Source: Gammaproteobacteria bacterium
GTDB taxonomy: Bacteria > Pseudomonadota > Gammaproteobacteria > HTCC5015
Length of the DNA: 64,000 nucleotides
Direction: 5' to 3'
NCBI GenBank assembly: GCA_026004975.1
Contig: BPKE01000002.1
Coordinates: 62,001-126,000 of the forward strand
Positions 18,485 through 28,609 of this stretch are shown here, piece after piece (the stretch's first letter is position 1; each line of letters opens with the position of its first letter). The translations under genes and the position numbers were made by a program. The notes under the pieces are model-generated. The model did not search any database. It saw only the letters and a program-made list of their open reading frames with translations, and was not told the DNA's origin.

Positions 18485-19270
18485 GCCAGCAGCGCTGGTG
18501 ACGGGTCTTGGGGTATACCTCCTCGAGCGCCGCCCAGAAGCCCAGGGCACCGTCGCCCACCGCCAGTTTCGGCGGGACGGCAAGACCCCGTCGCTTCAGG
18601 TCCAGCAGCACCTCCCGCCAGCTTTGGATCGACTCCCGTATGCCATCCTCGATGGCCAGAAACCGCTTCTCGCCCCGCTCGTTGACCCCGATGACCACCA
18701 GGGCGCACAGTTTCTGGTTCTCGGCCCTCAGGCCGCTGTAGACGCCGTCCACCCACCAATAGACCAGCGGTCCCGGCCCATATCCCGGCGGCACCAATCG
18801 GCGTATTCCGCTTCCCATTCCCGTTTCAGGCGGCCAATCACCGCGGCCGACAGCCCCTTCGCCTCGGGGCCGACCAGCACTTCCAGGGCCTCCTGCATCT
18901 GACCGGTCGAGATCCCCTTCAGGTACAGCCACGGCAGAGCCGCCTCCACACGCCGGGCCTTCCTCACGTAGGGCGGCACCAGCGAGGACCGGAACACCAC
19001 CGGCTCCTCGCCCCGGCTGCGGACCTTCGGCACCCTCACCGGCACCGGACCCAGGCCGGTCAGAATCTCTCGCTCCGGCAAGTGGCCGTTGCGGACCACG
19101 GATCGGCGCCCCTGTTCGTCCACCCGTCCCTCATACTTTGCCAGCATCTCGGCCAGCTCCGCCTCGATCGCCTGCTGAATCAGTCGCTTGGCACCGGCGC
19201 GCAGCAGCTCCGTCAGCGGATCCTCGACACCCCCTGGCGACGAGAAGGCAACGACGGTATCTTTGCTCAT
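18485..19270 (-). pseudogene. IS256/Mutator-family transposase remnant, frameshifted and 3'-truncated
   Basis: The N-terminal 170 or so codons read cleanly (MSKDTVVAFSSPGGVEDPLTELLR..., EAELAEMLAKYEGRVDEQGRR, LVPPYVRKARRVEAALPWLYLKGISTGQMQEAL). One base is then missing near 18,760, and the frame resumes as YWWVDGVYSGLRAENQKLCALVVIGV. That stretch carries the catalytic Asp, and the second one lies in VGDGALGFW. It ends at RHQRCW, where the IS3-family element begins, so the final third with the catalytic Glu is gone. Upstream, a 10-base inverted repeat (19,272-19,281 with 19,323-19,332) may belong to this element's end. The remaining 200 bases to 19,532 show no gene. Confidence 0.82.
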
Positions 19271-19532
19271 GGTGGCGTACTCCTTTGCTGTTTCAGTTCT
19301 TGGAAAACCGAATTTCAGCAGGGTACGCCACCTTCTTCAATCCCGCCGTACACCAGATTCGAGCATAGCTCCGACGTTTGCTGCGAGCAACGTAGGGTCA
19401 GCATGTCCGAAATCGGCCGATAGGCCCGGAAATCGGAACGATGGCGGACCACGTGGCACCAGATGGTTCGGGTTGGCGTCCAGAATTTTCCCCTCAAAGG
19501 CAAATGCCTCGGAATGCCGCCATCAGAATCAA

Positions 19533-20012
19533 TTAATCAGATGTTCCTTGATCATAAATATCCATATACTTTGCTTGCACCAGCGGCTTCACTTTCCCGC
19601 TCGGAGAAACTAAATAAATCTCTCGCATAATAATGCCATTCATAGCCTTCATTTCAATGTCCATGTGAACCGCCACCATATTAATATCTTCGATATTTAC
19701 CAGCTCAATATCTTTTACATAGCCTTTATAACCAGGGCTATCCAGTTTTATTGTTCGCTCAATCTTGTTAACATTTTCTCCTCGTTTGACGACCTGAACA
19801 TATACATCATCTTGACTATGTTCTTTGCCTGGTCTTCTCAAAACCAAAATCCTATAATAACCATAATCTTTCCCTGATTCCCAAGTTCCAGACGTTTTAG
19901 ATATCCAAAGATCAGAGTAATCGAACGCTTCATCATTCGAAGAACAAGCTATTTGTGCAAAACAAATTTGTAACGCAACAAACAATACTATCAGACATTT
20001 TTTCATCATCAT
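19533..20012 (-). CDS. Small exported protein, candidate immunity protein for the M15-type RHS tip
   Basis: A 159-residue protein starting at the first of three consecutive ATGs (20,012), which overlaps the RHS stop as ATGA. The N-terminus MMMKKCLIVLFVALQICFAQIACSS is a signal peptide. The cysteine could be a lipidation site, although the residues before it do not form a standard lipobox. The mature part is beta-rich and polar (YYRILVLRRPGKEHSQDDVYVQVV). Family unknown. A+T content is far above the surroundings, as is usual for tip/immunity pairs. The tight coupling to the RHS gene makes the immunity role likely, and export fits a toxin that attacks the cell wall. Confidence 0.62.
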   Translation of the reverse strand: MMMKKCLIVLFVALQICFAQIACSSNDEAFDYSDLWISKTSGTWESGKDYGYYRILVLRRPGKEHSQDDVYVQVVKRGENVNKIERTIKLDSPGYKGYVKDIELVNIEDINMVAVHMDIEMKAMNGIIMREIYLVSPSGKVKPLVQAKYMDIYDQGTSD

Positions 20013-20376
20013 TTTAACTCTATGTGGTTTGGATCCCATCTGCTTTCAAAGTCGCCTCCCCATATAACACCAGCGTTGTCAGCCGCCGTTTTAAGATTCT
20101 TCAAATAGTCAGAACCTTTTTCAACATCATAGCCAAGCTTGCGATTAACAAAGCCCATCGCATCACCGGTTAAATGTTTACTGGTTTTTGAAGCCAAGCC
20201 TTCTTTTACGAGCGCATCGTTTTCAGCTTTTGTTCTTTTCCCCCAAACGACTCGCAGCTTGTAGCCCTTCTCAGACAGCTCTTTTAAGACACTTTCTGCC
20301 TTAGGCTTAAGCTTATCACTTAGCCCGTCAAGCTTATCAATTCCCTTAACGTTGTCTTTCCACGCCTCTTGGTTAG

Positions 20377-20653
20377 GTGAGTTTTCCTCTATTTCACGGA
20401 GCGTTTCCCGGCTGATTTCTTTCGTTCTACCTCTCGGGACATCCGGCTTTTCCCATTCATCGACGATGATCACTTCCTCCAGTGCGTCGCCGCGAGTCCC
20501 ACCGCTGGGTTGGCTCGGCTGCATCACCTCCTGCACGCCGCTCTGCAGGGCGTAGTTGACCGCCCCGCCGATGGCGCCGGATATGGCACCCAGCACCATC
20601 CCTCGGGCGATGTTACCACCACTGACCCAGGCGGTGATCATCCCGGTGATCGC
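20377..20653. repeat. RHS pre-toxin direct repeat, copy A (277 bp)
   Basis: Partner of 17,013-17,289. In this copy the pre-toxin segment is still joined to the RHS core on one side and to the M15-like tip on the other, so it shows the original order. The tip junction is at the codons for EENS. Confidence 0.9.
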
Positions 20654-20944
20654 ACCGGACACCAGCCCAGAGATGATGGCCGCCTGTAAGCCCGTGGCCC
20701 CCGCAGTGCTCGCCAGCGCCCCACCGGCCATCCCCGCCACGAAACTGAGCACCACTTGCCACGGCTCGGCGCCCCTGTACAGGGCATAACCCGCCGCCAG
20801 CGCCGCCCCGCAGGGCTGGCATTCGATGCTCACGACGATGATGATGACGGTGATGACGAAGTCCTTGAAATCCTCGAACAGGTGCCCGGTCGGGTCGCTG
20901 TAGCGCAGGGGGTTGTTGAGGACGTAGACGTAGCGGTTGTGGTT

Positions 20945-21604
20945 GCCCGGCTCGCCGGGGGCCTGGACGAACGGGTCGGCGGCCAGGAAGCGACCGAGTT
21001 CGGGGTCGTAGAGCCGCCCGTTCATGTGGATGAGGCCCACTTCGGGCAGGGCTTCCTGGCCGGTGTAGTCCAGGTGGCCGGGGCTGCCCGGGGCGCGGGC
21101 GGCTGCCGGATCGTCCAGCCAGTCCGGCCCCAGGCGCCGGCCGAAGGGGTCGAAGGCGACCGGCTCGACGCGGGTGCGCCCGGAGGGGTCGTGGACGAGC
21201 CCGACTTCGTCGGTCACGGCCACGACCGAGCCCAAATGATCCCGGTGCAGGTAGCGGGTGTCGGGGTCGTCGATGCGCCCGTCGCCCTCGGAGTCCACTT
21301 CCAGGTGCACGGCAAAGGGCTGGCCGCCGTGGTGGGCGCCGGCATAGAGTGAAGTCGCGGTGCTCGATGCGCTCGGCGCCGTCCGGGCCCGGCGCGCGAT
21401 GCCGCTCGTAGAGGGGCTGGCCGGTGGCGCCCAGGCCCAGGTACCCGATCTGTTCGACTTGCCCGTCCGGGCGGGTGACGGTCTTGGTGACGCGCAGCCG
21501 GTCGGGACCGTAGCCGAACTCGACCCGCACGCCGCCCTCTTCGATGGACCGCGGCTTGTTGAAGGGGGTGTAGGCCAGGGTCTGGTCGCGGCCCCCGCGG
21601 CGGC
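20945..21604. repeat. RHS core direct repeat, copy 2 (660 bp)
   Basis: Partner of 11,932-12,602, almost base-for-base identical except for single substitutions and the 11-base loss around 21,347. The repeat ends at GGCGGC (21,604), beyond which the sequence is unrelated to the RHS core. Confidence 0.9.
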
Positions 21605-21668
21605 GCACGGGGTCCGCCGCGGCGGCGGACGGCGCCGGGTTGCGCGCAGCCGCGGGCCGCGAGGCCGG

Positions 21669-21702
21669 AAAAAAACGACGCCCCTCGCGGTCGCGAGGGG
21701 CG
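21669..21702 (-). terminator. Rho-independent terminator downstream of pntB
   Basis: A perfect 11-base-pair stem, CGCCCCTCGCG with CGCGAGGGGCG, has a two-base loop. On the minus strand it is followed after three bases by seven T residues. It lies about 195 bases past the pntB stop and closes the pnt transcript before the RHS fragment. The rest of 21,605-21,897 has further G+C-rich inverted repeats but no gene. Confidence 0.85.
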
Positions 21703-21897
21703 ACTTTCAGGGGGTTGCACCACATCCGTGTCAGGGAGACCGTCCTGGCGCTTGTGCGCGACCGTCCGTGTCGTTCCCGCAGCGTCCTGCCGCTTCTTCT
21801 TGGGCCCAAGTTTAGCCGGCCCGGCCGGCGGCGCCCATCGCGCCGCGGCGCGTCGCGGTGTCGGACTCGGCCGACACGGGTTCGCGCATGCGCAAGC

Positions 21898-23293
21898 TCA
21901 CTCCATGGCCTTGACGATCTCTTCGGTCATCTTCTTGGCGTCGCCGAACAGCATCATCGTGTTGTCCTTGTAGAACAGTCGTTTGTCGATCGCCGGCATA
22001 GCCCGGCGCCAGCGCGCGCTTGACGAACAGCACGGTCTTGGCCTTGTCGACCTCGAGGATGGGCATGCCGTAGATCGGGCTGTGGGGTCGTCTTGCGCGC
22101 GCCGGGTTGGTGACGTCGTTGGCGCCGATGACGAAGGCGACGTCGGCGGTCGGAACTCGTTGTTGATGTCCTCGAGCTCGAAGACCTCGTCGTAGGGGAC
22201 GTTGGCCTCGGCGAGCAGCACGTTCATGTGGCCCGGCATGCGCCCGGCGACCGGGTGGATGGCGAATTTGACCTCGCACGCCGTGCTCCTTGAGCTTGTC
22301 GGCCAGCTCGCGCACGCGCGTGCTGCGCCTGGGCGACGGCCATGCCGTAGCCGGGCACGATGATCACCTTCCGGCGTTCTTCAGCATGAAGGCCGCGTCC
22401 TCGGCCGATGCCCTGCTTGACCGGCCGGTCCTCGCGCCGCCGGCCGCGGCCGCGCGCCGTCGCCGCCGAAACCGCCGAGGATGACGTGAAGAAGGAGCGG
22501 TTCATGCCCTTGCACATGATGTAGCGACAGGATGGCGCCGGAGGAGCCGACGAGCGCGCCGGTGATGATCAGCGCGTCGTTCTTGAGGGTGAAGCCGATG
22601 CCGGCCGCCGCCCACCCGGAGTAGGAGTTGAGCATGCGAGATGACGACGGGCATGTCGGCGCCGCCGATCGGGATGATGAGCAGCACGCCGATGACGAAG
22701 GCGAGCACGGTCATGGCGGTGAAGGCCCGGCGGATTGCTCGATGCAGAAGGCGACGATCAGGCCGATGATCGCCAGGCCGATGAGGGCATTGAGGGCGTG
22801 CTGGCCGCGGCAGACGATCGGCGCGCCGGAGACCAGGCCGTCGAGCTTGGGAAGGCGATGACGGAGCCGGAGAAGGTGATCGCGCCGATGCGACGCCGAG
22901 CCCCATTTCGACGCGGCTCGCGGCGAAGATGCGCCCGTCGGGCCGAGCAGGTGGAAGGCCTCGGGTGCTGAAGGCGGCCGCGGCGACGAGCACGGCGGCC
23001 AGGCCGACCAGGCTGTGGAAGGCGGCCACCAGCTGCGGCATGGCGGTCATCGGGATGCGCGCGGCGATGGTCAGCCGACGACGCCGCCGACGGCGGCGGC
23101 GACGAGGATGCCGACGTAGTCGAGCACCCGGGCTCGGCCAGGGTGGCGACGATGGCGATGGCCATGCCGAGCATGCCGGAGAGGTTGCCCGCGGCGGCGG
23201 TCTCCGGGTCGACAGGCCGCGCAGGGCGAGGATGAACAGGACGCGCGGACGCAGGTAGGCGAGCGCCGTGAGGTTGCTGTGCAGATTGCTCAT
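21898..23293 (-). pseudogene. pntB: NAD(P) transhydrogenase subunit beta, many frameshifts
   Basis: The protein can be followed from [14 protein letters not shown], preceded by a GGAGG site, to the end [22 protein letters not shown]. In between it passes through [74 protein letters not shown], and [30 protein letters not shown]. These pieces occupy all three frames. I located extra or missing single bases near 22,000, 22,156, 22,279, 22,317, 22,371, 22,404, 23,128 and 23,210, and there are more. PntB carries the NADP(H)-binding domain III and most proton-pumping helices. Because the protein is well conserved between shifts, sequence error is as likely as gene death. Confidence 0.85.
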
Positions 23294-23305
23294 CGCGGCG
23301 CCTCC

Positions 23306-23595
23306 TTACTTGGTCTTCTTCTTGTACATGGCGAGCATGCGCTGGGTGACGAGCGAAGCCGCCGAAGATGTTGACGGAGGCCAGCGCGACGGCGACGAGG
23401 CCGAGGATCTTGGCCAGGCTGTACTCGGCCGGCTCCCGCGGCGATGAGCGCGCCGACGATGATGACCGCGGAGATGGCGTTGGTCACCGACATCAGCGGC
23501 GTGTGCAGGGCCGGCGTCACGCTCCAGACGACGTAGTAGCCGACGAACACGGCCAGCACGAAGATGGACAGTTGCGAGATGAATTCGGAACCCAT
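23306..23595 (-). pseudogene. pntAB: NAD(P) transhydrogenase subunit alpha part 2, frameshifted
   Basis: Membrane domain of the alpha subunit, about 95 residues when repaired. It starts [54 protein letters not shown], two to three transmembrane helices, and ends [14 protein letters not shown]. At least two single-base shifts (about 23,430 and 23,355) separate these ends. The pntB ribosome site follows the stop at once. A split alpha subunit (pntAA plus pntAB) is the usual arrangement in Rhodospirillum and many gammaproteobacteria. Confidence 0.82.
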
Positions 23596-23620
23596 GGCTG
23601 ACTCCTCGCGTGCGGTGGGC

Positions 23621-24774
23621 TTACGCGGCCTGGAAGGCCGGATGGACGATTTGCGCCGTCGCGGGTGACGGTGACGGCCTCGACGATCGGGTCTTCCCAA
23701 GGCACGGCGATGCGCCGGTTCTCCCGGTCGACCAGCAGGTCTGACGAAGTTGAGCAGGTTGCGCGCATACAGGGCGCTGGCGTCGGGCGCGAGGCGGCTG
23801 GGCACGTTGCGGTGCCCGATGATTTTCACGCCGTCGACCTCGACCACCTCGCCCGGCTTCGACAGCGCGCAGTTGCCGCCCTGCTCGACGGCCAGGTCGA
23901 CGATCACCGAGCCGGGCCGCATGCTGCGCACCATCTCTTCGGTGACCAGCCGCGGCGCCGGCTTGCCGGCGATGAGCGCGGTGCAGATGACGATGTCCTG
24001 GTCTTGAGGGTCTGCGGCGACCAGCTCGGCCTGGCTGGCGCTTGTAGTCTTCGCTCATCTCCTTGGCGTAGCCGCCCTCGGCGTCGCCGCTCTCCTCATC
24101 TCTCGACGCATGACGAACTTGGCGCCGAGCGCTCTCGACCTGTTCCTTGGCGGCGCGGCGCACGTCGGTGGCGCACACCACGGCGCCGAGACGCTTGGCG
24201 GTGGCGATGGCCTGCAGCCCGGCCACGCCGGCGCCCAGCACCATGACCTTGGCGGCGCGCGACGGTGCCGGCGGCGGTCATCATCATCGGCATGAGCCGC
24301 TGGAATTCGTAGGCGGCGTCGATCACGGCGCGGTAGCCGGCCAGGTTGGCTCTGCGAGCTGAGCACGTCCATGGCCTGCGCGCGGGTGATGCGCGGCAAC
24401 AGTTCCATGCTCATGGCGGTGAGCCGGCGGACCGCCCAGGCCTGGACCGCGGCCGGGTCGGCGTGCGGCGCGAGCATGCCGATGAGCAGCGCGCCTTCCG
24501 GAATGGCGCTCAACTCGTCGGGGTCGCCCTCGCCGCCGTACAGCGGCCGTTGGACTTTCAGGACGATGTCGGCGCCGTCGAGAACGGCGGCAGGATCGGC
24601 GGCGAGGCGCGCGCCGGCGTCTTGGTAACGGGCGTCTTCGATCAGGCTGGCCGCACCGGCCCCCTGTTCGACGACCACTTCGAAGCCCAGGTCGCGGAGC
24701 TTCTTGACGGTCTCGGGCGTGGCGGCCACGCGCCGTTCGGCGACGCGACGTTCTTTGAGGATGGCGATTTTCAT
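23621..24774 (-). pseudogene. pntAA: NAD(P) transhydrogenase subunit alpha part 1, frameshifted
   Basis: NAD(H)-binding domain I. The first 140 codons are clean (MKIAILKERRVAERRVAATPETVKKLRDLGFEVVVEQGAGA..., LLPRITRAQAMDVLSSQ). Shifts then occur near 24,355, 24,262, 24,130 and several places after. Recognisable pieces are [62 protein letters not shown] and [20 protein letters not shown]. The repaired length is close to 384 residues, normal for PntAA. The membrane complex PntAA-AB-B uses proton flow to reduce NADP with NADH. It would be a useful NADPH source beside the sulfate and nitrate assimilation genes. Confidence 0.85.
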
Positions 24775-24916
24775 GGGCGGACGGATCTCCCGAGGTCTCG
24801 ACAGGGCCGCGGGCCGAGCCGCGCGCAGACCGGCGCGCGCCGGCGCCGCCACCGGGCAAGGGCGCGGAATGATCGCCCCGTTCGGGGAAAATGGCAAGAC
24901 CAATGGGTCGTTCGGC

Positions 24917-24946
24917 TTGATTCGGCGGCAAGCGCTCCTTTATAGT
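24917..24946 (+). promoter_or_regulatory. Sigma-70-type promoter for the hisC-ferredoxin operon
   Basis: TTGATT (24,917-24,922) and TATAGT (24,941-24,946) are separated by 18 bases, 34 bases before the hisC ATG. The stretch 24,775-24,980 is otherwise empty and also serves the divergent pntAA gene. Confidence 0.55.
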
Positions 24947-24980
24947 CTGCGCGCCCTCCGACCGCCGTCCCGATCGCGCC

Positions 24981-27105
<2,125 letters not shown>

Positions 27106-27106
27106 G

Positions 27107-27430
27107 ATGGGAACGATCCGCGTCACCGACCTCGAGGGCGTCACGCACACCGTCGAAGCCGAGCCCGGCCGCTCGGTGATGGAGCTGATCTACGACGCCG
27201 GCCTGCCCATCAAGGCCGCCTGCTTCGGCTGCTGTTCCTGCTCGACCTGCCACGTCTACGTCGATCCCGAGTGGCTGGACAAGCTGCCGCCGCCCGGCCC
27301 GGACGAGGAGGACATTCTCGACATGACCGCCGAGCCGCGCGACACCTCGCGGCTGAGCTGCCAGATCACGTATAATGACGCGCTCGACGGACTGCACGTC
27401 ACCCTGGCCGAGGACACGCGCCCCGATTGA
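27107..27430 (+). CDS. 2Fe-2S ferredoxin (adrenodoxin type)
   Basis: A 107-residue ferredoxin starting one base after the reductase stop. Cluster ligands lie in [16 protein letters not shown] plus LSCQITYN near the C-terminus. [21 protein letters not shown] is the typical acidic interaction region of the adrenodoxin/ISC branch. It probably accepts electrons from the adjoining reductase. Confidence 0.88.
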   Translation: MGTIRVTDLEGVTHTVEAEPGRSVMELIYDAGLPIKAACFGCCSCSTCHVYVDPEWLDKLPPPGPDEEDILDMTAEPRDTSRLSCQITYNDALDGLHVTLAEDTRPD

Positions 27431-27464
27431 GGCGACCGGCGGCGCACAACGAGGTGCTAGCGAA

Positions 27465-27800
27465 ATGACCTACGTCGTCACCGAGAACTGCATCAAGTGC
27501 AAGTACACCGACTGCGTGGAGGTCTGCCCCGTGGATTGCTTCTACGAGGGCGAGAACATGCTGGTCATCCATCCGGACGAGTGCATCGACTGCGGGGTCT
27601 GCGAACCGGAGTGCCCCGCCGAGGCGATCGTTCCCGACACCGAGGAAGGCGCCGAGCAGTGGGTGGAGTTCAATCGCAAGTACGCCCAGATGTGGCCGAA
27701 CATCACCAGCAAGATCGACCCGCCGCCGGACGCCGACGAGTGGAACGGCAAGCCGGACAAGTTGCAGTATTTCTCGGAAAAACCCGGCGGCGGCGACTGA
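27465..27800 (+). CDS. fdxA: 7Fe ferredoxin (3Fe-4S/4Fe-4S)
   Basis: A 111-residue protein starting [35 protein letters not shown]. The second cluster set is [16 protein letters not shown], and the C-terminus has [16 protein letters not shown]. Both agree closely with the FdxA family of Azotobacter and Pseudomonas. A GAGGTG site lies upstream of the chosen ATG; the longer frame starts inside the previous gene. It ends nine bases before the convergent gntR gene. Electron transfer role; partner not shown. Confidence 0.92.
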   Translation: MTYVVTENCIKCKYTDCVEVCPVDCFYEGENMLVIHPDECIDCGVCEPECPAEAIVPDTEEGAEQWVEFNRKYAQMWPNITSKIDPPPDADEWNGKPDKLQYFSEKPGGGD

Positions 27801-27809
27801 ACGCCGCGC

Positions 27810-28571
27810 TCAACCCAGGCGCCGCGCCAGCGTGAAACGTTCGCGCTCGCGGCTGACGCGGCGCCGCGCCTCTTCCAGCGCTTCGATTTCCGTCGCGTCC
27901 AACAATTCGTCGATCAGGCGCCCGAGGTGTTCGTGCATCGCGGCGCGGGCGGCCTGCGGGTCGCGCCGCCGCAGCGCGTCGATGATGGCGCGGTGCTCGT
28001 CGATGCGGGGGCGATAACCCAATTCACGGACCTTCTGGAAGATGCGCTCGTTCAAGGGCGAACTCATCTTCCACTCCCAGAGCTCGTCGATCACCGAGAC
28101 GATGGCGCTGTTGCGCGTCGCCTGGGCGATCAGCATGTGGAACTTGCGGTCCTGGACCTCGCTCGAGGGCGCCCGCTCGTTGGCCTCGGCGATCTCGGCC
28201 AGGGCCTCCTCGAGCTGCGCGATCTCCTCGTCCGTGATCAGGGTCGCCGCCAGCGCCGCCGCTTCGCCTTCGAACAGGATGCGCGCCTCGGTCAACTCGA
28301 AGGGCCCCACGTCCAGTTCCGTGGCGGCCGGCGCCTGGCCCTGCGGCTCGAGCACGTAGACCCCGGAACCGACCCGGACCTCGACGTAGCCGGCCAGTTC
28401 CAGGGCGATGATCGCCTCGCGCACCGTCGGCCGCGACACGCCGAAGGTTTCGGCCAGCTTGCGCTCGGCCGGCAGGCGCGAACCGGGCGGAAAGCGACCG
28501 GCCTCAATCATCGCCATGAGCTTGTCGGCGACCTGCTGGTAAAGCCGCTTGATGCGGTAGCGTCTAGCCAT
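27810..28571 (-). CDS. GntR-family (FadR subfamily) transcriptional regulator of uronate catabolism
   Basis: A 253-residue regulator. The N-terminal winged helix has RLYQQVADKLMAMIEAGRFPPGSRLPAERKLAETFGVSRPTVREAIIALELAGYVEVRVGSGVYV. The C-terminal FCD ligand domain has RKFHMLIAQATRNSAIVSVIDELWEW and RIDEHRAIIDALRRRDPQAARAAMHEHL, with the metal-binding D/H residues of the UxuR/ExuR/KdgR-like FadR group. I used the ATG at 28,571. It lies just downstream of uxaB, and TTGG-N5-CCAA palindromes, the kind of site FadR-group proteins bind, occur at the island's promoters. The inducer is probably a uronate or hexonate. ExuR or UxuR are both possible names, so I give none. Confidence 0.85.
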   Translation of the reverse strand: MARRYRIKRLYQQVADKLMAMIEAGRFPPGSRLPAERKLAETFGVSRPTVREAIIALELAGYVEVRVGSGVYVLEPQGQAPAATELDVGPFELTEARILFEGEAAALAATLITDEEIAQLEEALAEIAEANERAPSSEVQDRKFHMLIAQATRNSAIVSVIDELWEWKMSSPLNERIFQKVRELGYRPRIDEHRAIIDALRRRDPQAARAAMHEHLGRLIDELLDATEIEALEEARRRVSRERERFTLARRLG

Positions 28572-28609
28572 TATGGACCCCGTCGCGGCCGTCGGCCGCC
28601 TCGCGCCAA

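Larger units (their letters stand above)
20009..21604 (-). pseudogene. RHS protein 3' part with peptidase M15-like toxin tip; 5' truncated and frameshifted
   Basis: From 21,604 the frame encodes the YD core (RDQTLAYTPFNKPRSIEEGGVRVEFGYG...). An 11-base loss near 21,347, relative to the first copy, shifts the frame. The second frame runs intact to the stop: MHLEVDSEGDGRIDDPDTRYLHRDHLGS, core end DPTGHLF, a hydrophobic pre-toxin region, and a tip of about 110 residues. The tip resembles M15 D,D- or L,D-peptidases (SKHLTGDAMGFV, then WDPNHIEL), which cut peptidoglycan cross-bridges. The usual SxHxxGxAxD has Gly in place of the metal-binding Asp. Homology to the first copy stops at 21,604, so the start of the gene is missing here. 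Confidence 0.8.

Noticed and set aside
19315-19503. A 62-residue open frame between the IS256 remnant and the immunity gene
   Set aside because: No recognisable domain, no ribosome site, and it crosses the likely element end; treated as non-coding remnant.
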